Assembly: GCA_034421995.1 (NCBI GenBank)
Contig: DAOUJY010000025.1
Location: 40,888-104,887, forward strand
Length of the DNA: 64,000 bases
Direction of reading: 5' to 3'
Source: Bin87 sp034421995
Lineage (GTDB): Bacteria > Chloroflexota > Dehalococcoidia > Lucifugimonadales > UBA3495
The notes beneath the pieces are model-generated. The model searched no databases. It was not told where the DNA came from and worked only from the letters and a program-made list of their open reading frames with translations. A program made the translations under genes and the position numbers. Below, in pieces: positions 51,910 through 61,500 of the stretch (position 1 is the first letter of the stretch; the number at the start of each line of letters is the position of its first letter).

Positions 51910-52383
51910 ATGACAGTCTTTGAATATTCCAAAATCCTGTCCTGTCCGCCGGACGAGGCTTGGGCGGCGGTGGCCGATTTCCCGTCGCGAAGGCTGCACA
52001 GCAAGCGTTATCGCCGCGCCGACTTGCCCGATGGTCCGGAACCGGAACCTGGGCACCGCATTGACCTGCAAATCGGCCGCGACCGCTTCACGAGCCTGAT
52101 CACCGTAGTGCAAAAGGGCGAAACGCTGTCACACCGAGCCTCGGGCCCAGGGTTCTGGGTCGGATTCTCTTACTACGTACGGGAATGCAGCGACGGCGAC
52201 GAAGCTTACACCTCCGACGACCAGGGACACGCCTACGTAACAATCCAGGCCGAATACGGAGGTTGGCTCGGCTCCCTCATTGCCAGGTTGCGGCCCGGAG
52301 CCTGCCGACGCTACGTCCTCGACGAGATGGACGCCGTATCTTCCGCCACCGAATCAATCAAGGCGGAGCCGGTGGCGGCATGA
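51910..52383 (+). CDS. SRPBCC (START-like) family protein
   Basis: This 157-residue protein has the helix-grip pattern MTVFEYSKILSCPPDEAWAAVADF, then strand segments HRIDLQIGRDRFTSLITVV and AYVTIQAEYGGW, ending with a long amphipathic helix. These proteins bind hydrophobic ligands in a deep cavity, as polyketide cyclases and lipid-transfer proteins do. ATG 51910 was chosen as the domain start. It is divergent from the CaiB pair and 40 nt ahead of the oligopeptidase gene. Confidence 0.8.
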   Translation: MTVFEYSKILSCPPDEAWAAVADFPSRRLHSKRYRRADLPDGPEPEPGHRIDLQIGRDRFTSLITVVQKGETLSHRASGPGFWVGFSYYVRECSDGDEAYTSDDQGHAYVTIQAEYGGWLGSLIARLRPGACRRYVLDEMDAVSSATESIKAEPVAA

Positions 52384-52423
52384 CGCCTTCCACAACCCAG
52401 CTCCAGACCTAAAGGTAATCGCT

Positions 52424-54505
52424 ATGCCGACCTCGGACAACGCCGCCGTTCCTCCCAGCGCCCCCCAGCGCCGGCACACAATTACGGTTCATGGAGACGA
52501 ACGGATCGATCCATGGTACTGGCTCCGGGAGCAGGACGACCCGGCCACCATGGCATATCTCCAGGCCGAAAACGCTCATACCGAGGCGTTCCTGGCGCCG
52601 CTGTCCGCCGCAGGCGGATTGCAAGAGGCCATCTACAGCGAGATACGGGGCCGCATCAAAGAGGACGACAACACCGTACCGGAGAAGGAGGACGATTTCT
52701 ACTACTACGTCCGCTACGAGGAGGGCGGTCAGTATCCCATCTACTGTCGGAAGCAGGGCAGCGAGGATGGCCCGGAAACGGTGCTGCTGGACGTGAACCA
52801 ACTCGCGGAAGGCCACGACTACACCCGGGTAGGGGCGTTTGAAAACAGCCCTGACCACCGATTGGTCGCCTACGGCGTGGACTTCGACGGCTCGGAGCAA
52901 TTCACCATTCACGTGCTGAACCTGGAAACCGGCGAGACCCTGCCCGACACCATCCCGAATACCTACTACAGTCTGGAATGGGCCAATCCGCCTGCGGCGG
53001 ACACGTTCTACTACTCGGTGCTGGACGAGCATCACCGCCCGGTGAGCATCTACCGGCACACCTTGGGCAACGACCCGGCCGACGACGAACTGGTCTATCA
53101 TGAAGAGGACCCACGTTTCTTCGTCGGCGCCGGCAAATCCAACAGCAGCCGTTTCATCTATATCGTGGCCGGCGGCAACAATATGTCGGAGTGGCGTTTC
53201 CTGGACGCCAACGATCCCGACGCCACGCCGGCTTTGATCGAACCGCGCCACCCGGATTTTGAATACGACGTGGTTGACCACGGCGACCGATTTTTCATCC
53301 GGCACAATGGCAACGACGCCAAGGATTTCATGCTGTCCACCGCCCCCGTAACTGCTGCTGCATGGGACAACTGGACCGAATTCATGCCCCACGAACCGGG
53401 AAGGCCGTTGTTGGGCCTTGACGCCTACCGGGAGCATCTGGTGGTGGCTTGCCGTCAAGACGGACTCCCGCAGGTGATGGTCATGAGGCTGGACGATGGC
53501 CACGTCCACTTTATCGCCGGAGTGGATGAGGACGACTTCGCCATGTCGCCTCGGGGCGGCCGGGAGTTTGACACCAAATCGCTGCGGTTTGGCTACACTT
53601 CCATGAAAACTCCCGCCGCGGTGTACGACTACGACATGGAGACGAGGGAGCGGGTCCTGCGCAAGCAGCAGGAAATTCCCTCCGGTTACGACGGCGAACA
53701 GTATGAAACCCGGCGCGTCTGGGCCACGGCGCGCGACGGCACGCCGGTTCCGATCAGCCTGCTGATGCAGTCAGGAAGTCCCATCGACGGCGCCGCGCCC
53801 CTGTATCTCTACGGCTACGGCAGTTACGGATTGACCATGGAGGCGAACTTCAGCATTTCGGCGCTGAGCCTGGTCAACCGGGGTTTCATTTACGCCATCG
53901 CCCACATCCGCGGCGGCATGGAAATGGGTTGGGACTGGTATGAAAACGGCAAACTCCTGAACAAGCGCAACACCTTCAACGACTACATCGACTGCGCCGA
54001 GCATCTCGTCGCCTCCGGCTACACCTCCGCCGGCCGCATCGCCGCCGTCGGAGGCAGCGCCGGCGGGATGCTCATGGGCGCGGTGGTCAACGAGCGCCCC
54101 GACCTGTTCGGCTGCGTGGTGGCCCATGTCCCCTTTGTGGACGTCCTCAACACCATGCTGGACGACACACTGCCCCTGACCACCATGGAGTATAACGAGT
54201 GGGGGAATCCCAACGACGCCGAGTATTACCACTACATGCGCACTTATTCCCCCTACGACAACGTTCGCGCGCAAGACTATCCGCCCATGTTCGTCACCGG
54301 CGGAATCAGCGACCCCCGCGTAACCTATTGGGAGCCGGCCAAGTGGGTGGCCAAGCTCCGCTCGTTGCGGACCAACGACAACCCGCTGCTCCTCAAGATC
54401 CACATGGATTCCGGCCACGCCGGCGCGTCCGGCCGGTTCGAGCGCATCCGCGAGATCGCCGAAGAATACGCCTTCGTGCTCAACGCCTTTGGCCTGGCCG
54501 GGTAA
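52424..54505 (+). CDS. S9 family serine peptidase (oligopeptidase B-like)
   Basis: This 693-residue enzyme begins with the S9A N-terminal stretch RIDPWYWLREQDDPATMAYL, a seven-bladed propeller, then the hydrolase domain YLYGYGSYGLTMEANFS, nucleophile AVGGSAGGMLMG (Ser), acid region TGGISDPRVTYWEP and His MDSGHAGASGRFE. It cleaves short peptides after basic residues in known oligopeptidase B. No signal peptide, so cytosolic. An AAAGGT site precedes the ATG. Confidence 0.93.
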   Translation: MPTSDNAAVPPSAPQRRHTITVHGDERIDPWYWLREQDDPATMAYLQAENAHTEAFLAPLSAAGGLQEAIYSEIRGRIKEDDNTVPEKEDDFYYYVRYEEGGQYPIYCRKQGSEDGPETVLLDVNQLAEGHDYTRVGAFENSPDHRLVAYGVDFDGSEQFTIHVLNLETGETLPDTIPNTYYSLEWANPPAADTFYYSVLDEHHRPVSIYRHTLGNDPADDELVYHEEDPRFFVGAGKSNSSRFIYIVAGGNNMSEWRFLDANDPDATPALIEPRHPDFEYDVVDHGDRFFIRHNGNDAKDFMLSTAPVTAAAWDNWTEFMPHEPGRPLLGLDAYREHLVVACRQDGLPQVMVMRLDDGHVHFIAGVDEDDFAMSPRGGREFDTKSLRFGYTSMKTPAAVYDYDMETRERVLRKQQEIPSGYDGEQYETRRVWATARDGTPVPISLLMQSGSPIDGAAPLYLYGYGSYGLTMEANFSISALSLVNRGFIYAIAHIRGGMEMGWDWYENGKLLNKRNTFNDYIDCAEHLVASGYTSAGRIAAVGGSAGGMLMGAVVNERPDLFGCVVAHVPFVDVLNTMLDDTLPLTTMEYNEWGNPNDAEYYHYMRTYSPYDNVRAQDYPPMFVTGGISDPRVTYWEPAKWVAKLRSLRTNDNPLLLKIHMDSGHAGASGRFERIREIAEEYAFVLNAFGLAG

Positions 54506-54520
54506 GCTTACATCGCTAAT

Positions 54521-54567
54521 CCGTCATTCCGGTCTGTTTCGTCATTCCGGCGAAAGCCGGAATCCAG
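54521..54567. repeat. family A palindrome, intergenic
   Basis: A partial copy (CGTCATTCCGG) followed by a full CATTCCGGCGAAAGCCGGAA unit, between convergent genes. Confidence 0.85.
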
Positions 54568-54580
54568 AGTCGTCACGCCG

Positions 54581-55381
54581 TTACAGTCCAATAAACCGCC
54601 GCGCGTTTTCGCCCAGGATGCCCTCAACCTGCTCCGAAGACAGGGGCAGCGACGCCAGGTATTCCGACTCGGCGCCCATATCGACCAACGGATAGTCGGT
54701 GCCGAAGCAGACCTTGTGCGCCCCATGCTTGCCGATGATCGCGGTCAGCGTGTCGGCGGTCAGTTCCCGGATCGACGGCGGCCAGGTGGTATCCACCAGC
54801 ACGTTCTCGTGGCCCATCAGCGCGCGCTCCGCCTCGTCCAGCATATAGAACCCGCCCAGGTGCAGGGCAATCACCTTGAGCTTGGGGAACTGCCGGACGA
54901 CATTGGCAATCCGCTCCGGCGCAGCGTACAGCGGCGCATCCGCCCCCTGGTGCGGCAGCCGCCCGGCGTGAATGGCCAGCGTCATATCGTCGCCCAACTC
55001 CTCATAAACCGGAAACCACTGCGGATCGTCGGGATAGAAACCATTGATGACCGGGTGCATCTTGATGCCCTTGACCCCATGCTCCCGCAGGTAGCGTATC
55101 TCGCCGCCCTTGTCCGCCAAATCGGGATGCACCGCGCCAAAGGGAATCAGATTATCGTCCGCTATGGAAATGAGCCAGTCATTGGCCCGCCGCACCTGGT
55201 CGGCCCGCGCCGCCACCCCCAGCACGACGGACTTGTCCACGCCGGCCGCCGCCATGTGCGCCTTGATGCCGCTCACCGTATTGGCGGCAATCGGCGTAAA
55301 GCCCAGATCGGCTTCCATATTCTCGGCCACCGCGCCGGCAATCCGGTCGGGCCAAACGTGAGTGTGAACATCAACGCGCAT
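54581..55381 (-). CDS. amidohydrolase family protein (TatD/ACMSD-like)
   Basis: This 266-residue TIM-barrel hydrolase starts RVDVHTHVWPD (metal motif HxH), with GIKMHPVINGFYPDD, AIHAGRLPHQG, LHLGGFYM and VCFGTDYPLVDM (late Asp). This is the amidohydrolase_2 arrangement of decarboxylases and lactonases. Substrate unknown. It follows a family A repeat and precedes the repeat protein gene on the same strand. Confidence 0.9.
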   Translation of the reverse strand: MRVDVHTHVWPDRIAGAVAENMEADLGFTPIAANTVSGIKAHMAAAGVDKSVVLGVAARADQVRRANDWLISIADDNLIPFGAVHPDLADKGGEIRYLREHGVKGIKMHPVINGFYPDDPQWFPVYEELGDDMTLAIHAGRLPHQGADAPLYAAPERIANVVRQFPKLKVIALHLGGFYMLDEAERALMGHENVLVDTTWPPSIRELTADTLTAIIGKHGAHKVCFGTDYPLVDMGAESEYLASLPLSSEQVEGILGENARRFIGL

Positions 55382-55390
55382 TAGGGATGG

Positions 55391-55876
55391 TTAGAGTTCT
55401 GAGATGACGTTGCCGTTTTGGTCGAGGGTGTACAAATGGGGCTCGTCGTCATCAGCAAGGAGTGCGACCAGCCGAACGTTCCCGTTCCGGTCATACATGG
55501 ACAACTGGGGTGTGACGCTGTCGTTCACAGATACAAAGAGCCGAAGATTGCCGTTCCGGTCCACCAGGGTCAAGCGTGGAGCCCCGTTGTCGTCGACATA
55601 TACTTCGAGCCGAGGATTGCTGTTTCGGTCCCTCAGTGACAAGCCAGTAGTGCCGTCGTTGCTCACAGATACAAAGAGCCGAGGATTGTCATTCCGGTCG
55701 CTCATAACCAAGTATGGAGCGCCGATGTCGTCCATAGATACAAGGAGCCGAGTATTGCCGTTTTGATCGCGTAAATCCAAGCTGGGAGCACCGTCGTCCA
55801 AGCCTAGTACGGCGCGGACTTCGCCGGCGTCGTTGACAATCTGGAAGGACTTCGCCTGGATTACGTCTTCGGACAT
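55391..55876 (-). CDS. repeat protein with 23-residue beta units
   Basis: This 161-residue protein begins DVIQAKSFQIVNDAGEVRAV, then carries six or seven units of about 23 residues with the pattern G-x-P-x-L-x-L-x-D-R-N-x-N-x-R-L-x-V-S-V, for example APYLVMSDRNDNPRLFVSV and APRLTLVDRNGNLRLFVSV. The DNA repeats every 69 bp. It should form a repetitive beta structure; similar repeats are seen in hypothetical proteins of Chloroflexota and Cyanobacteria. No signal peptide from ATG 55876. Function unknown. Confidence 0.8.
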   Translation of the reverse strand: MSEDVIQAKSFQIVNDAGEVRAVLGLDDGAPSLDLRDQNGNTRLLVSMDDIGAPYLVMSDRNDNPRLFVSVSNDGTTGLSLRDRNSNPRLEVYVDDNGAPRLTLVDRNGNLRLFVSVNDSVTPQLSMYDRNGNVRLVALLADDDEPHLYTLDQNGNVISEL

Positions 55877-56021
55877 GGCAGGCATCTCCTCGGTATGCGG
55901 CTTGGGCTGTGGGAAGTGTAGCACAGGGCAGCCCTGCCGCGGCTGGTGATACGTACAGCCTCGGCCGGATTGGGAACGTGCTATCATAGTCAACGACATT
56001 CTACCCGAACCACGGTGCTCA

Positions 56022-57041
56022 ATGATCCGTGAAGCTATATCAGCGGCAACAGCCGGCCAATCCCTCGCCATGGCCGACGCCATCGAAGTAATGCGCGAGG
56101 TGATGGAGGGCGAAGCCACCCCGGCCCAGCTTGGCGCTTACCTCACCGCGCTGTCGCTGAAGGGGGAGACACCGGAGGAAATCGCCGGTTTTGCCATCGT
56201 GATGCGGGAAAAATCCCTGCGGGTCAACGTGGACGGCAAGGCCATCGACACCTGCGGCACCGGCGGCGACCGCAAGGGCACCTTCAACATCTCCACCGCC
56301 GCCGCTTTCGTAGTCGCCGGCGCCGGCCTCACCGTCGCCAAGCACGGCAACCGGGCCGCGTCGGGAGACTGCGGCAGCGCCGACGTGCTTGAGGCCCTGG
56401 GCGTCCGCATCGAGCTGCCGCCGGACGCGGTTGAGCGTTGCCTGCGGGAAATCGGCATCGGGTTCATGTTCGCCCCGGCCTACCACCCGGCCATGCGCTA
56501 CGCCGCCCCGGTGCGCCGGGAAATCGGCATCCGCACCGTGTTCAACGTGCTGGGACCCTTGACCAACCCCGCTGGCGTCTCCTGCCAGCTCATCGGCGTG
56601 GGCTACCCGGAAGTGGGCGAAAAGATGGCCCAAGCGCTGCGCTTGTTCGGCACTCACCACGCCATAATAGTGCATAGCGACGATGGCATGGACGAATTGT
56701 CCCTGGGCAGCGACACTCCCGGTTGGGAGGTTCTGGACGGGGAAATCCGGCCTTACCTGGTGCAGCCCCGCCAGTTGGGCCTGCCCCACGCCACGCCGGA
56801 GGACCTGCGCGGCGGCGACCCGGCGGCCAACGCCGCCACCATGCGCAGCATCCTGGCCGGCGCCACCGGCCCGGTCCGCGACGCCGTGGTGCTGAACAGC
56901 GGCGCGGCGCTGGTGGCCGGCGATCTGGCGGCCACGTTATCGGAAGGCATCGAGATGGCCGCGTCATCCATCGCCGACGGCACGGCGGCGGAAAAGCTGG
57001 ACGCTCTGGTTAAGTTGACACAGGAATTATCACCCAATTAA
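56022..57041 (+). CDS. trpD: anthranilate phosphoribosyltransferase
   Basis: This 339-residue enzyme transfers phosphoribose from PRPP to anthranilate. Motifs: IDTCGTGGDRKGTFNISTA (PRPP loop), KHGNRAASGDCGSADVLEALG (substrate and metal site) and FNVLGPLTNP. It heads trpD-trpC-trpF-trpB. A family B palindrome lies in the 57-nt gap before trpC. No trpE or trpG is upstream. Confidence 0.95.
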   Translation: MIREAISAATAGQSLAMADAIEVMREVMEGEATPAQLGAYLTALSLKGETPEEIAGFAIVMREKSLRVNVDGKAIDTCGTGGDRKGTFNISTAAAFVVAGAGLTVAKHGNRAASGDCGSADVLEALGVRIELPPDAVERCLREIGIGFMFAPAYHPAMRYAAPVRREIGIRTVFNVLGPLTNPAGVSCQLIGVGYPEVGEKMAQALRLFGTHHAIIVHSDDGMDELSLGSDTPGWEVLDGEIRPYLVQPRQLGLPHATPEDLRGGDPAANAATMRSILAGATGPVRDAVVLNSGAALVAGDLAATLSEGIEMAASSIADGTAAEKLDALVKLTQELSPN

Positions 57042-57047
57042 CCATCC

Positions 57048-57075
57048 GTAGGGGCGAATAATCATTCGCCCCTAC
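57048..57075. repeat. family B palindrome between trpD and trpC
   Basis: A stem GTAGGGGCGAAT/ATTCGCCCCTAC with one mismatch (AATAATCATT core). It sits inside the trp operon and might act on the transcript. Confidence 0.93.
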
Positions 57076-57098
57076 CTCGCAGGTGGGGGGACAACCCA

Positions 57099-57914
57099 AT
57101 GCCAAGCATTCTGGACAAGATCGTTGCCAAAAAGCGGGAGGAACTCGCCGCGTCAGCAGCCATTACCCCGCTGTCCGCGCTCCAGGACTCCATAGCATCC
57201 AGGCTGCCGGCATTGGACTTCGCCGGCGCATTGCGTAGCGAGGGCATCAGCCTGATCGCCGAGGTCAAAAAGGCGTCGCCGTCCAAAGGGCTGCTCCGGG
57301 CGGATTTTCAGCCAACGGAACTGGCCGCCACATACACAAACAATGGAGCGGCCGCGATCTCGGTAATCACCGATGGCCACTTCCTGGGGGAGCCGGCCCA
57401 TTTGACGGCGGTTAAGGAGAGCGGCGCGTCGAGCGATGCCCCGGTGCTGCGCAAAGACTTTCTGTTCGACCCGTACCAGATCTACGAAGCCCGAGCCATC
57501 GGCGCTGACACTTACCTCCTCATCGTGGACATCCTGTCGCCGTCGCAACTGGCCGAACTTATAGATCTGGGGCGGACGCTGGGCATGACGCCCCTGGTGG
57601 AAACCCATGACGCCGGAGAGATTGCAACGGCGGTCGATGCCGGCGCCGAGATCATCGGCATCAACAACCGCGATCTGCACACCTTCGTCACCGATCTGGC
57701 AACCACCGAATCGCTGGCTCCCCTCATCCCAGCCGGAAAAATCATCGTCAGCGAGAGCGGCATCAGCACACCCGCGGATCTCGCCCGGCTGGAACCGCTG
57801 GGCGTCCACGCCGTGCTGGTGGGCGAAGCGTTGGTCACCGCCGACGATGCGGCGGCCAAAGTGCGCTCCCTGACCCAGATTTCAGAAAAATCGCCGGCGC
57901 TTTTGGCAAGTTAG
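57099..57914 (+). CDS. trpC: indole-3-glycerol phosphate synthase
   Basis: This 271-residue TIM-barrel enzyme closes the indole ring from CdRP. Motifs: LIAEVKKASPSKGLLR, VLRKDFLFDPYQIYEA, IIGINNRDLHTF and IIVSESGIST, holding the catalytic Glu/Lys set. It is followed after 4 nt by trpF. Confidence 0.95.
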   Translation: MPSILDKIVAKKREELAASAAITPLSALQDSIASRLPALDFAGALRSEGISLIAEVKKASPSKGLLRADFQPTELAATYTNNGAAAISVITDGHFLGEPAHLTAVKESGASSDAPVLRKDFLFDPYQIYEARAIGADTYLLIVDILSPSQLAELIDLGRTLGMTPLVETHDAGEIATAVDAGAEIIGINNRDLHTFVTDLATTESLAPLIPAGKIIVSESGISTPADLARLEPLGVHAVLVGEALVTADDAAAKVRSLTQISEKSPALLAS

Positions 57915-57918
57915 TCCC

Positions 57919-58614
57919 GTGTCGCGTACCACCGTCAAAATCTGCGGCGTTCGCCGGGCCGAAAACGCGCTGGTCGCTGCTGAGGCGGGGGCCGATTACA
58001 TCGGCATAGTTTTCGTCCCGGGACGCCGCCGCCGGATTGAACCGACCGAGGCTCGCATCATCACCGACCGGTTGCGCGCCATTGGGCCGGAAGCTCCTCG
58101 CCCCGTTGGTCTGTTCGGCGACCAACCGTTGGCGGAGGTGCTGGACACCATCGCCGTCGCCGGACTGGATGTTGTCCAACTGTGCGGCGATGAAACGGTG
58201 GAATATTGTCGCTCGGCACTGGATCACGCGGGGGTGATCAAGGTACTGCACGTCGCCAACGACGCCACTATCGGCGAGATAAGCAATCTTATCGACGCCT
58301 ACACTGCTGCTGGATGCACGGTGACGTTGGACAGTCAGGTCGCCGGACTGCACGGCGGCACCGGAGAAGCCTTCGACTGGAGCATCGCGGCGCGGCTGGC
58401 ATCCTCGGGCCGAAGCTTCATGCTCGCCGGTGGTCTCACACCGGACAACGTGAGTCAGGCCGTATCCCTGGTAAAGCCGTGGGGAGTGGACGTGTCGAGC
58501 GGCGTGGAAACTGACGGCGAACAAGACCCGGACAAAATCCGCCAATTCGTCGCCAACGCGAGGCACGATGGTAATCAGAGATCGCCATTCCGGCTTTCGC
58601 CGGAATCCAGATAG
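57919..58614 (+). CDS. trpF: phosphoribosylanthranilate isomerase
   Basis: This 231-residue TIM-barrel enzyme performs the Amadori rearrangement. It starts at GTG with VKICGVRRAENAL (catalytic Cys) and has VGLFGDQPLAEVL, DVVQLCGDE, TLDSQVAGLHGGTGEAFDW (catalytic Asp) and AGGLTPDNVSQAV. The C-terminal 11 or so residues (RSPFRLSPESR) and the stop codon come from a family A palindrome, so the tail has been replaced or extended by the repeat. The final strand before it (VDVSSGVETDGEQDPDKI) is intact. Confidence 0.94.
   Translation: MSRTTVKICGVRRAENALVAAEAGADYIGIVFVPGRRRRIEPTEARIITDRLRAIGPEAPRPVGLFGDQPLAEVLDTIAVAGLDVVQLCGDETVEYCRSALDHAGVIKVLHVANDATIGEISNLIDAYTAAGCTVTLDSQVAGLHGGTGEAFDWSIAARLASSGRSFMLAGGLTPDNVSQAVSLVKPWGVDVSSGVETDGEQDPDKIRQFVANARHDGNQRSPFRLSPESR
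58584..58610. repeat. family A palindrome forming the C-terminus of trpF
   Basis: CATTCCGGCTTTCGCCGGAA read in frame as PFRLSPE, followed by the trpF stop (TAG). Confidence 0.9.
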
Positions 58615-58631
58615 GTTAGGTTAATACGACT

Positions 58632-59840
<1,209 letters not shown>

Positions 59841-59883
59841 CCTCGCCCTTGCGCCTAGCCCACCATTGGCCTTGCATTTGCTC

Positions 59884-59911
59884 CGTCATTCCGACGAAAG
59901 CCGGAATCCAG
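59884..59911. repeat. family A palindrome upstream of the HNH lipoprotein start
   Basis: CATTCCGACGAAAGCCGGAA, ending 6 nt before the ATG of the next gene, where a ribosome site would be expected. Confidence 0.85.
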
Positions 59912-59917
59912 TATGCA

Positions 59918-60700
59918 ATGCGACCGCGTTTCTGCATTCTACTGGCCCTGCTTTTGGCAGCGCTCCCGCTGTCGCTGGCCTGCGACTCCGGCGTCAAGGC
60001 CGTCAAAACCGCCGGACAGGTTGCCGACGGCATATCGCGTTTGGCCGACACCAAACCGTCGCCCATTGGTGAAAAACCCGCTTCCGCTCAGCCCTTGCCA
60101 GCGGACGTGCAGTCGGTTATCACGACGCTCGACGAGTTGCCGGTGGCGGAGCGCGGCAGCGAGATCGACTACGACCGCAATGACTGGCGCCATTGGATAG
60201 ACGACGACCGGGACTGCCAGAACACCCGCGCCGAAGTGCTGATTATGGAGAGTCGCGACGCCGTGTCCTTTGCGCCCAACGACGATGGCGAGGAATGTCG
60301 AGTAATCGCCGGCGAATGGCTGGGGCCGTGGAGCGGCGAGGTGTTCACCGACGCCGGCGACGTTGACATTGACCATCATGTGCCTCTCGGTCACGCTCAT
60401 GAATCCGGCGGGTGGCGTTGGGACGCCGACCGCAAGCGCGCCTACGCCAACGACCTGACCCACCCGCCCAGCCTCCAGGTGACCAGCGCCTCGGTGAACC
60501 GGTCCAAGGGCAAGCAGCCTCCCGACGCCTGGCGACCCGAGCATCGCGCCGGTTGGTGCCGCTACGCCGCCGACTGGATAGCGGTCAAGGCACAATGGCA
60601 GCTGACTGTCACCGTCGCCGAGGTTGACGCGCTGGCAGAGATGCTGAACACTTGTGACGATGCGGGCTCCTGGGGGCTGCAAGAGGCGCAGCCGGAATAG
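59918..60700 (+). CDS. secreted HNH endonuclease lipoprotein (DUF1524-like)
   Basis: This 260-residue protein has a signal with lipobox PLSLAC (Cys about residue 22) and a linker, then the DUF1524-type nuclease: EIDYDRNDWRHW, DCQNTRAEVLI, VDIDHHVPLGHAHESGG (catalytic His motif), RKRAYANDLTHPPSLQVTSA, SVNRSKGKQPPDAW and WCRYAADWI. The D-H-H and N-R-S-K-G-x-x-x-P-W-type blocks define the beta-beta-alpha metal nuclease. ATG 59918 gives the signal peptide; the longer frame runs through a family A repeat. Probably a surface-anchored nuclease for nutrient or defence use. Follows trpB where trpA might be. Confidence 0.85.
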   Translation: MRPRFCILLALLLAALPLSLACDSGVKAVKTAGQVADGISRLADTKPSPIGEKPASAQPLPADVQSVITTLDELPVAERGSEIDYDRNDWRHWIDDDRDCQNTRAEVLIMESRDAVSFAPNDDGEECRVIAGEWLGPWSGEVFTDAGDVDIDHHVPLGHAHESGGWRWDADRKRAYANDLTHPPSLQVTSASVNRSKGKQPPDAWRPEHRAGWCRYAADWIAVKAQWQLTVTVAEVDALAEMLNTCDDAGSWGLQEAQPE

Positions 60701-60705
60701 AACCC

Positions 60706-60915
60706 TCAACTGTGGCGATTGGGGTCAGCGTCGGACCGGGCGGAACATGACATAAACGGCGAAGGCGCGGCGGTCAGGGCTAGGGCATGGAACATCGCAT
60801 AGTAGGCCGTGCTGACGGCGCGGCGCAGTTCGGCCTGCCGGGGCCGGCCGCGACCGCTGCCCAAGTCTCCGGAGGCTGGTTGCCGAGCCATCCGAATCAG
60901 GTCGTCTGGGTTCAT
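60706..60915 (-). pseudogene. truncated HEPN domain gene
   Basis: Only 69 codons remain, matching the first part of the HEPN protein at 45389 (RRAVSTAYYAMFHALAL versus QRAVSAAYYAMFQALC). The R-x6-H pair and the C-terminal helices are missing; the frame runs into the end of the HNH lipoprotein gene. ATG 60915 overlaps the stop of the partner gene in ATGA, as in the intact pair. Confidence 0.8.
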
Positions 60916-61301
60916 GGCTCGCAATCGGGGGACGAATACCCCCAGGTGTCTTCAACGTACAGGTGCCGCTCTTCCCATTCCCACTTCGGCACGAATGATT
61001 TGATGACGCCGCGATGCGGGAGCCCCTGCGCTATCAGCATGGGACGAATACGCGAGACCAGGCGAGCAGTCCAGCTGGGGGGTAGCTGCTCAAAATCTCC
61101 GTCGGTCACAACGTAAATGTGCAGTGAATCCTCGCCGTCCAGGTCGTAGTCGGGTTCAACTACGATTGGGTCGAAAACGTACTGGTCCCGATAGGGGGAA
61201 TTCTCCAGGTCAGCCCGGACGATGGCAATTACCTTTTCCCTGATTTCCTCGGTGAAGAACGGGTACATCAATGCTTGGGTTTCTGCGTCAAGCGGCGTCA
61301 T
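60912..61301 (-). CDS. unknown partner of the truncated HEPN gene
   Basis: This 129-residue protein is a diverged paralogue of the 45859-46221 product: QYVFDPIVVEPDYD, DSLHIYVVTDGDFEQLPP, RLVSRIRPMLIAQGL and SFVPKWEWEERHLYVED are its shared blocks. No known family recognised. Its frame is intact although the HEPN partner is truncated, which would fit retention of an antitoxin (inference). It is oriented away from the SDR gene. Confidence 0.7.
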   Translation of the reverse strand: MTPLDAETQALMYPFFTEEIREKVIAIVRADLENSPYRDQYVFDPIVVEPDYDLDGEDSLHIYVVTDGDFEQLPPSWTARLVSRIRPMLIAQGLPHRGVIKSFVPKWEWEERHLYVEDTWGYSSPDCEP

Positions 61302-61418
61302 GGCTACAGCGCCTCCGGGTAGTGTGCGACGGCAACGCCCATAATTTCAGCATAAGGCGTCGCGCCGGCGCGGTCAATAATCGCCGGCGGGCAGAACCGG
61401 ATCCCCGCGCCCCTATGC

Positions 61419-61424
61419 TATAAT
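61419..61424 (+). promoter_or_regulatory. -10 box (TATAAT) upstream of the SDR gene
   Basis: TATAAT in the context GCTATAATC, about 76 nt before the ATG; the -35 element is not evident. Confidence 0.4.
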
Positions 61425-61500
61425 CGCGTGCGGCTATAGACATAATTTTCGCCCCGAAACATTTGCGAATTTCGGGTGTTGCAATGCGAGGAGGCACGCG

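Noticed and set aside
52409..53509. 366-codon minus-strand frame within the oligopeptidase gene
   Set aside because: Shadow frame without motifs; the S9 peptidase is continuous.
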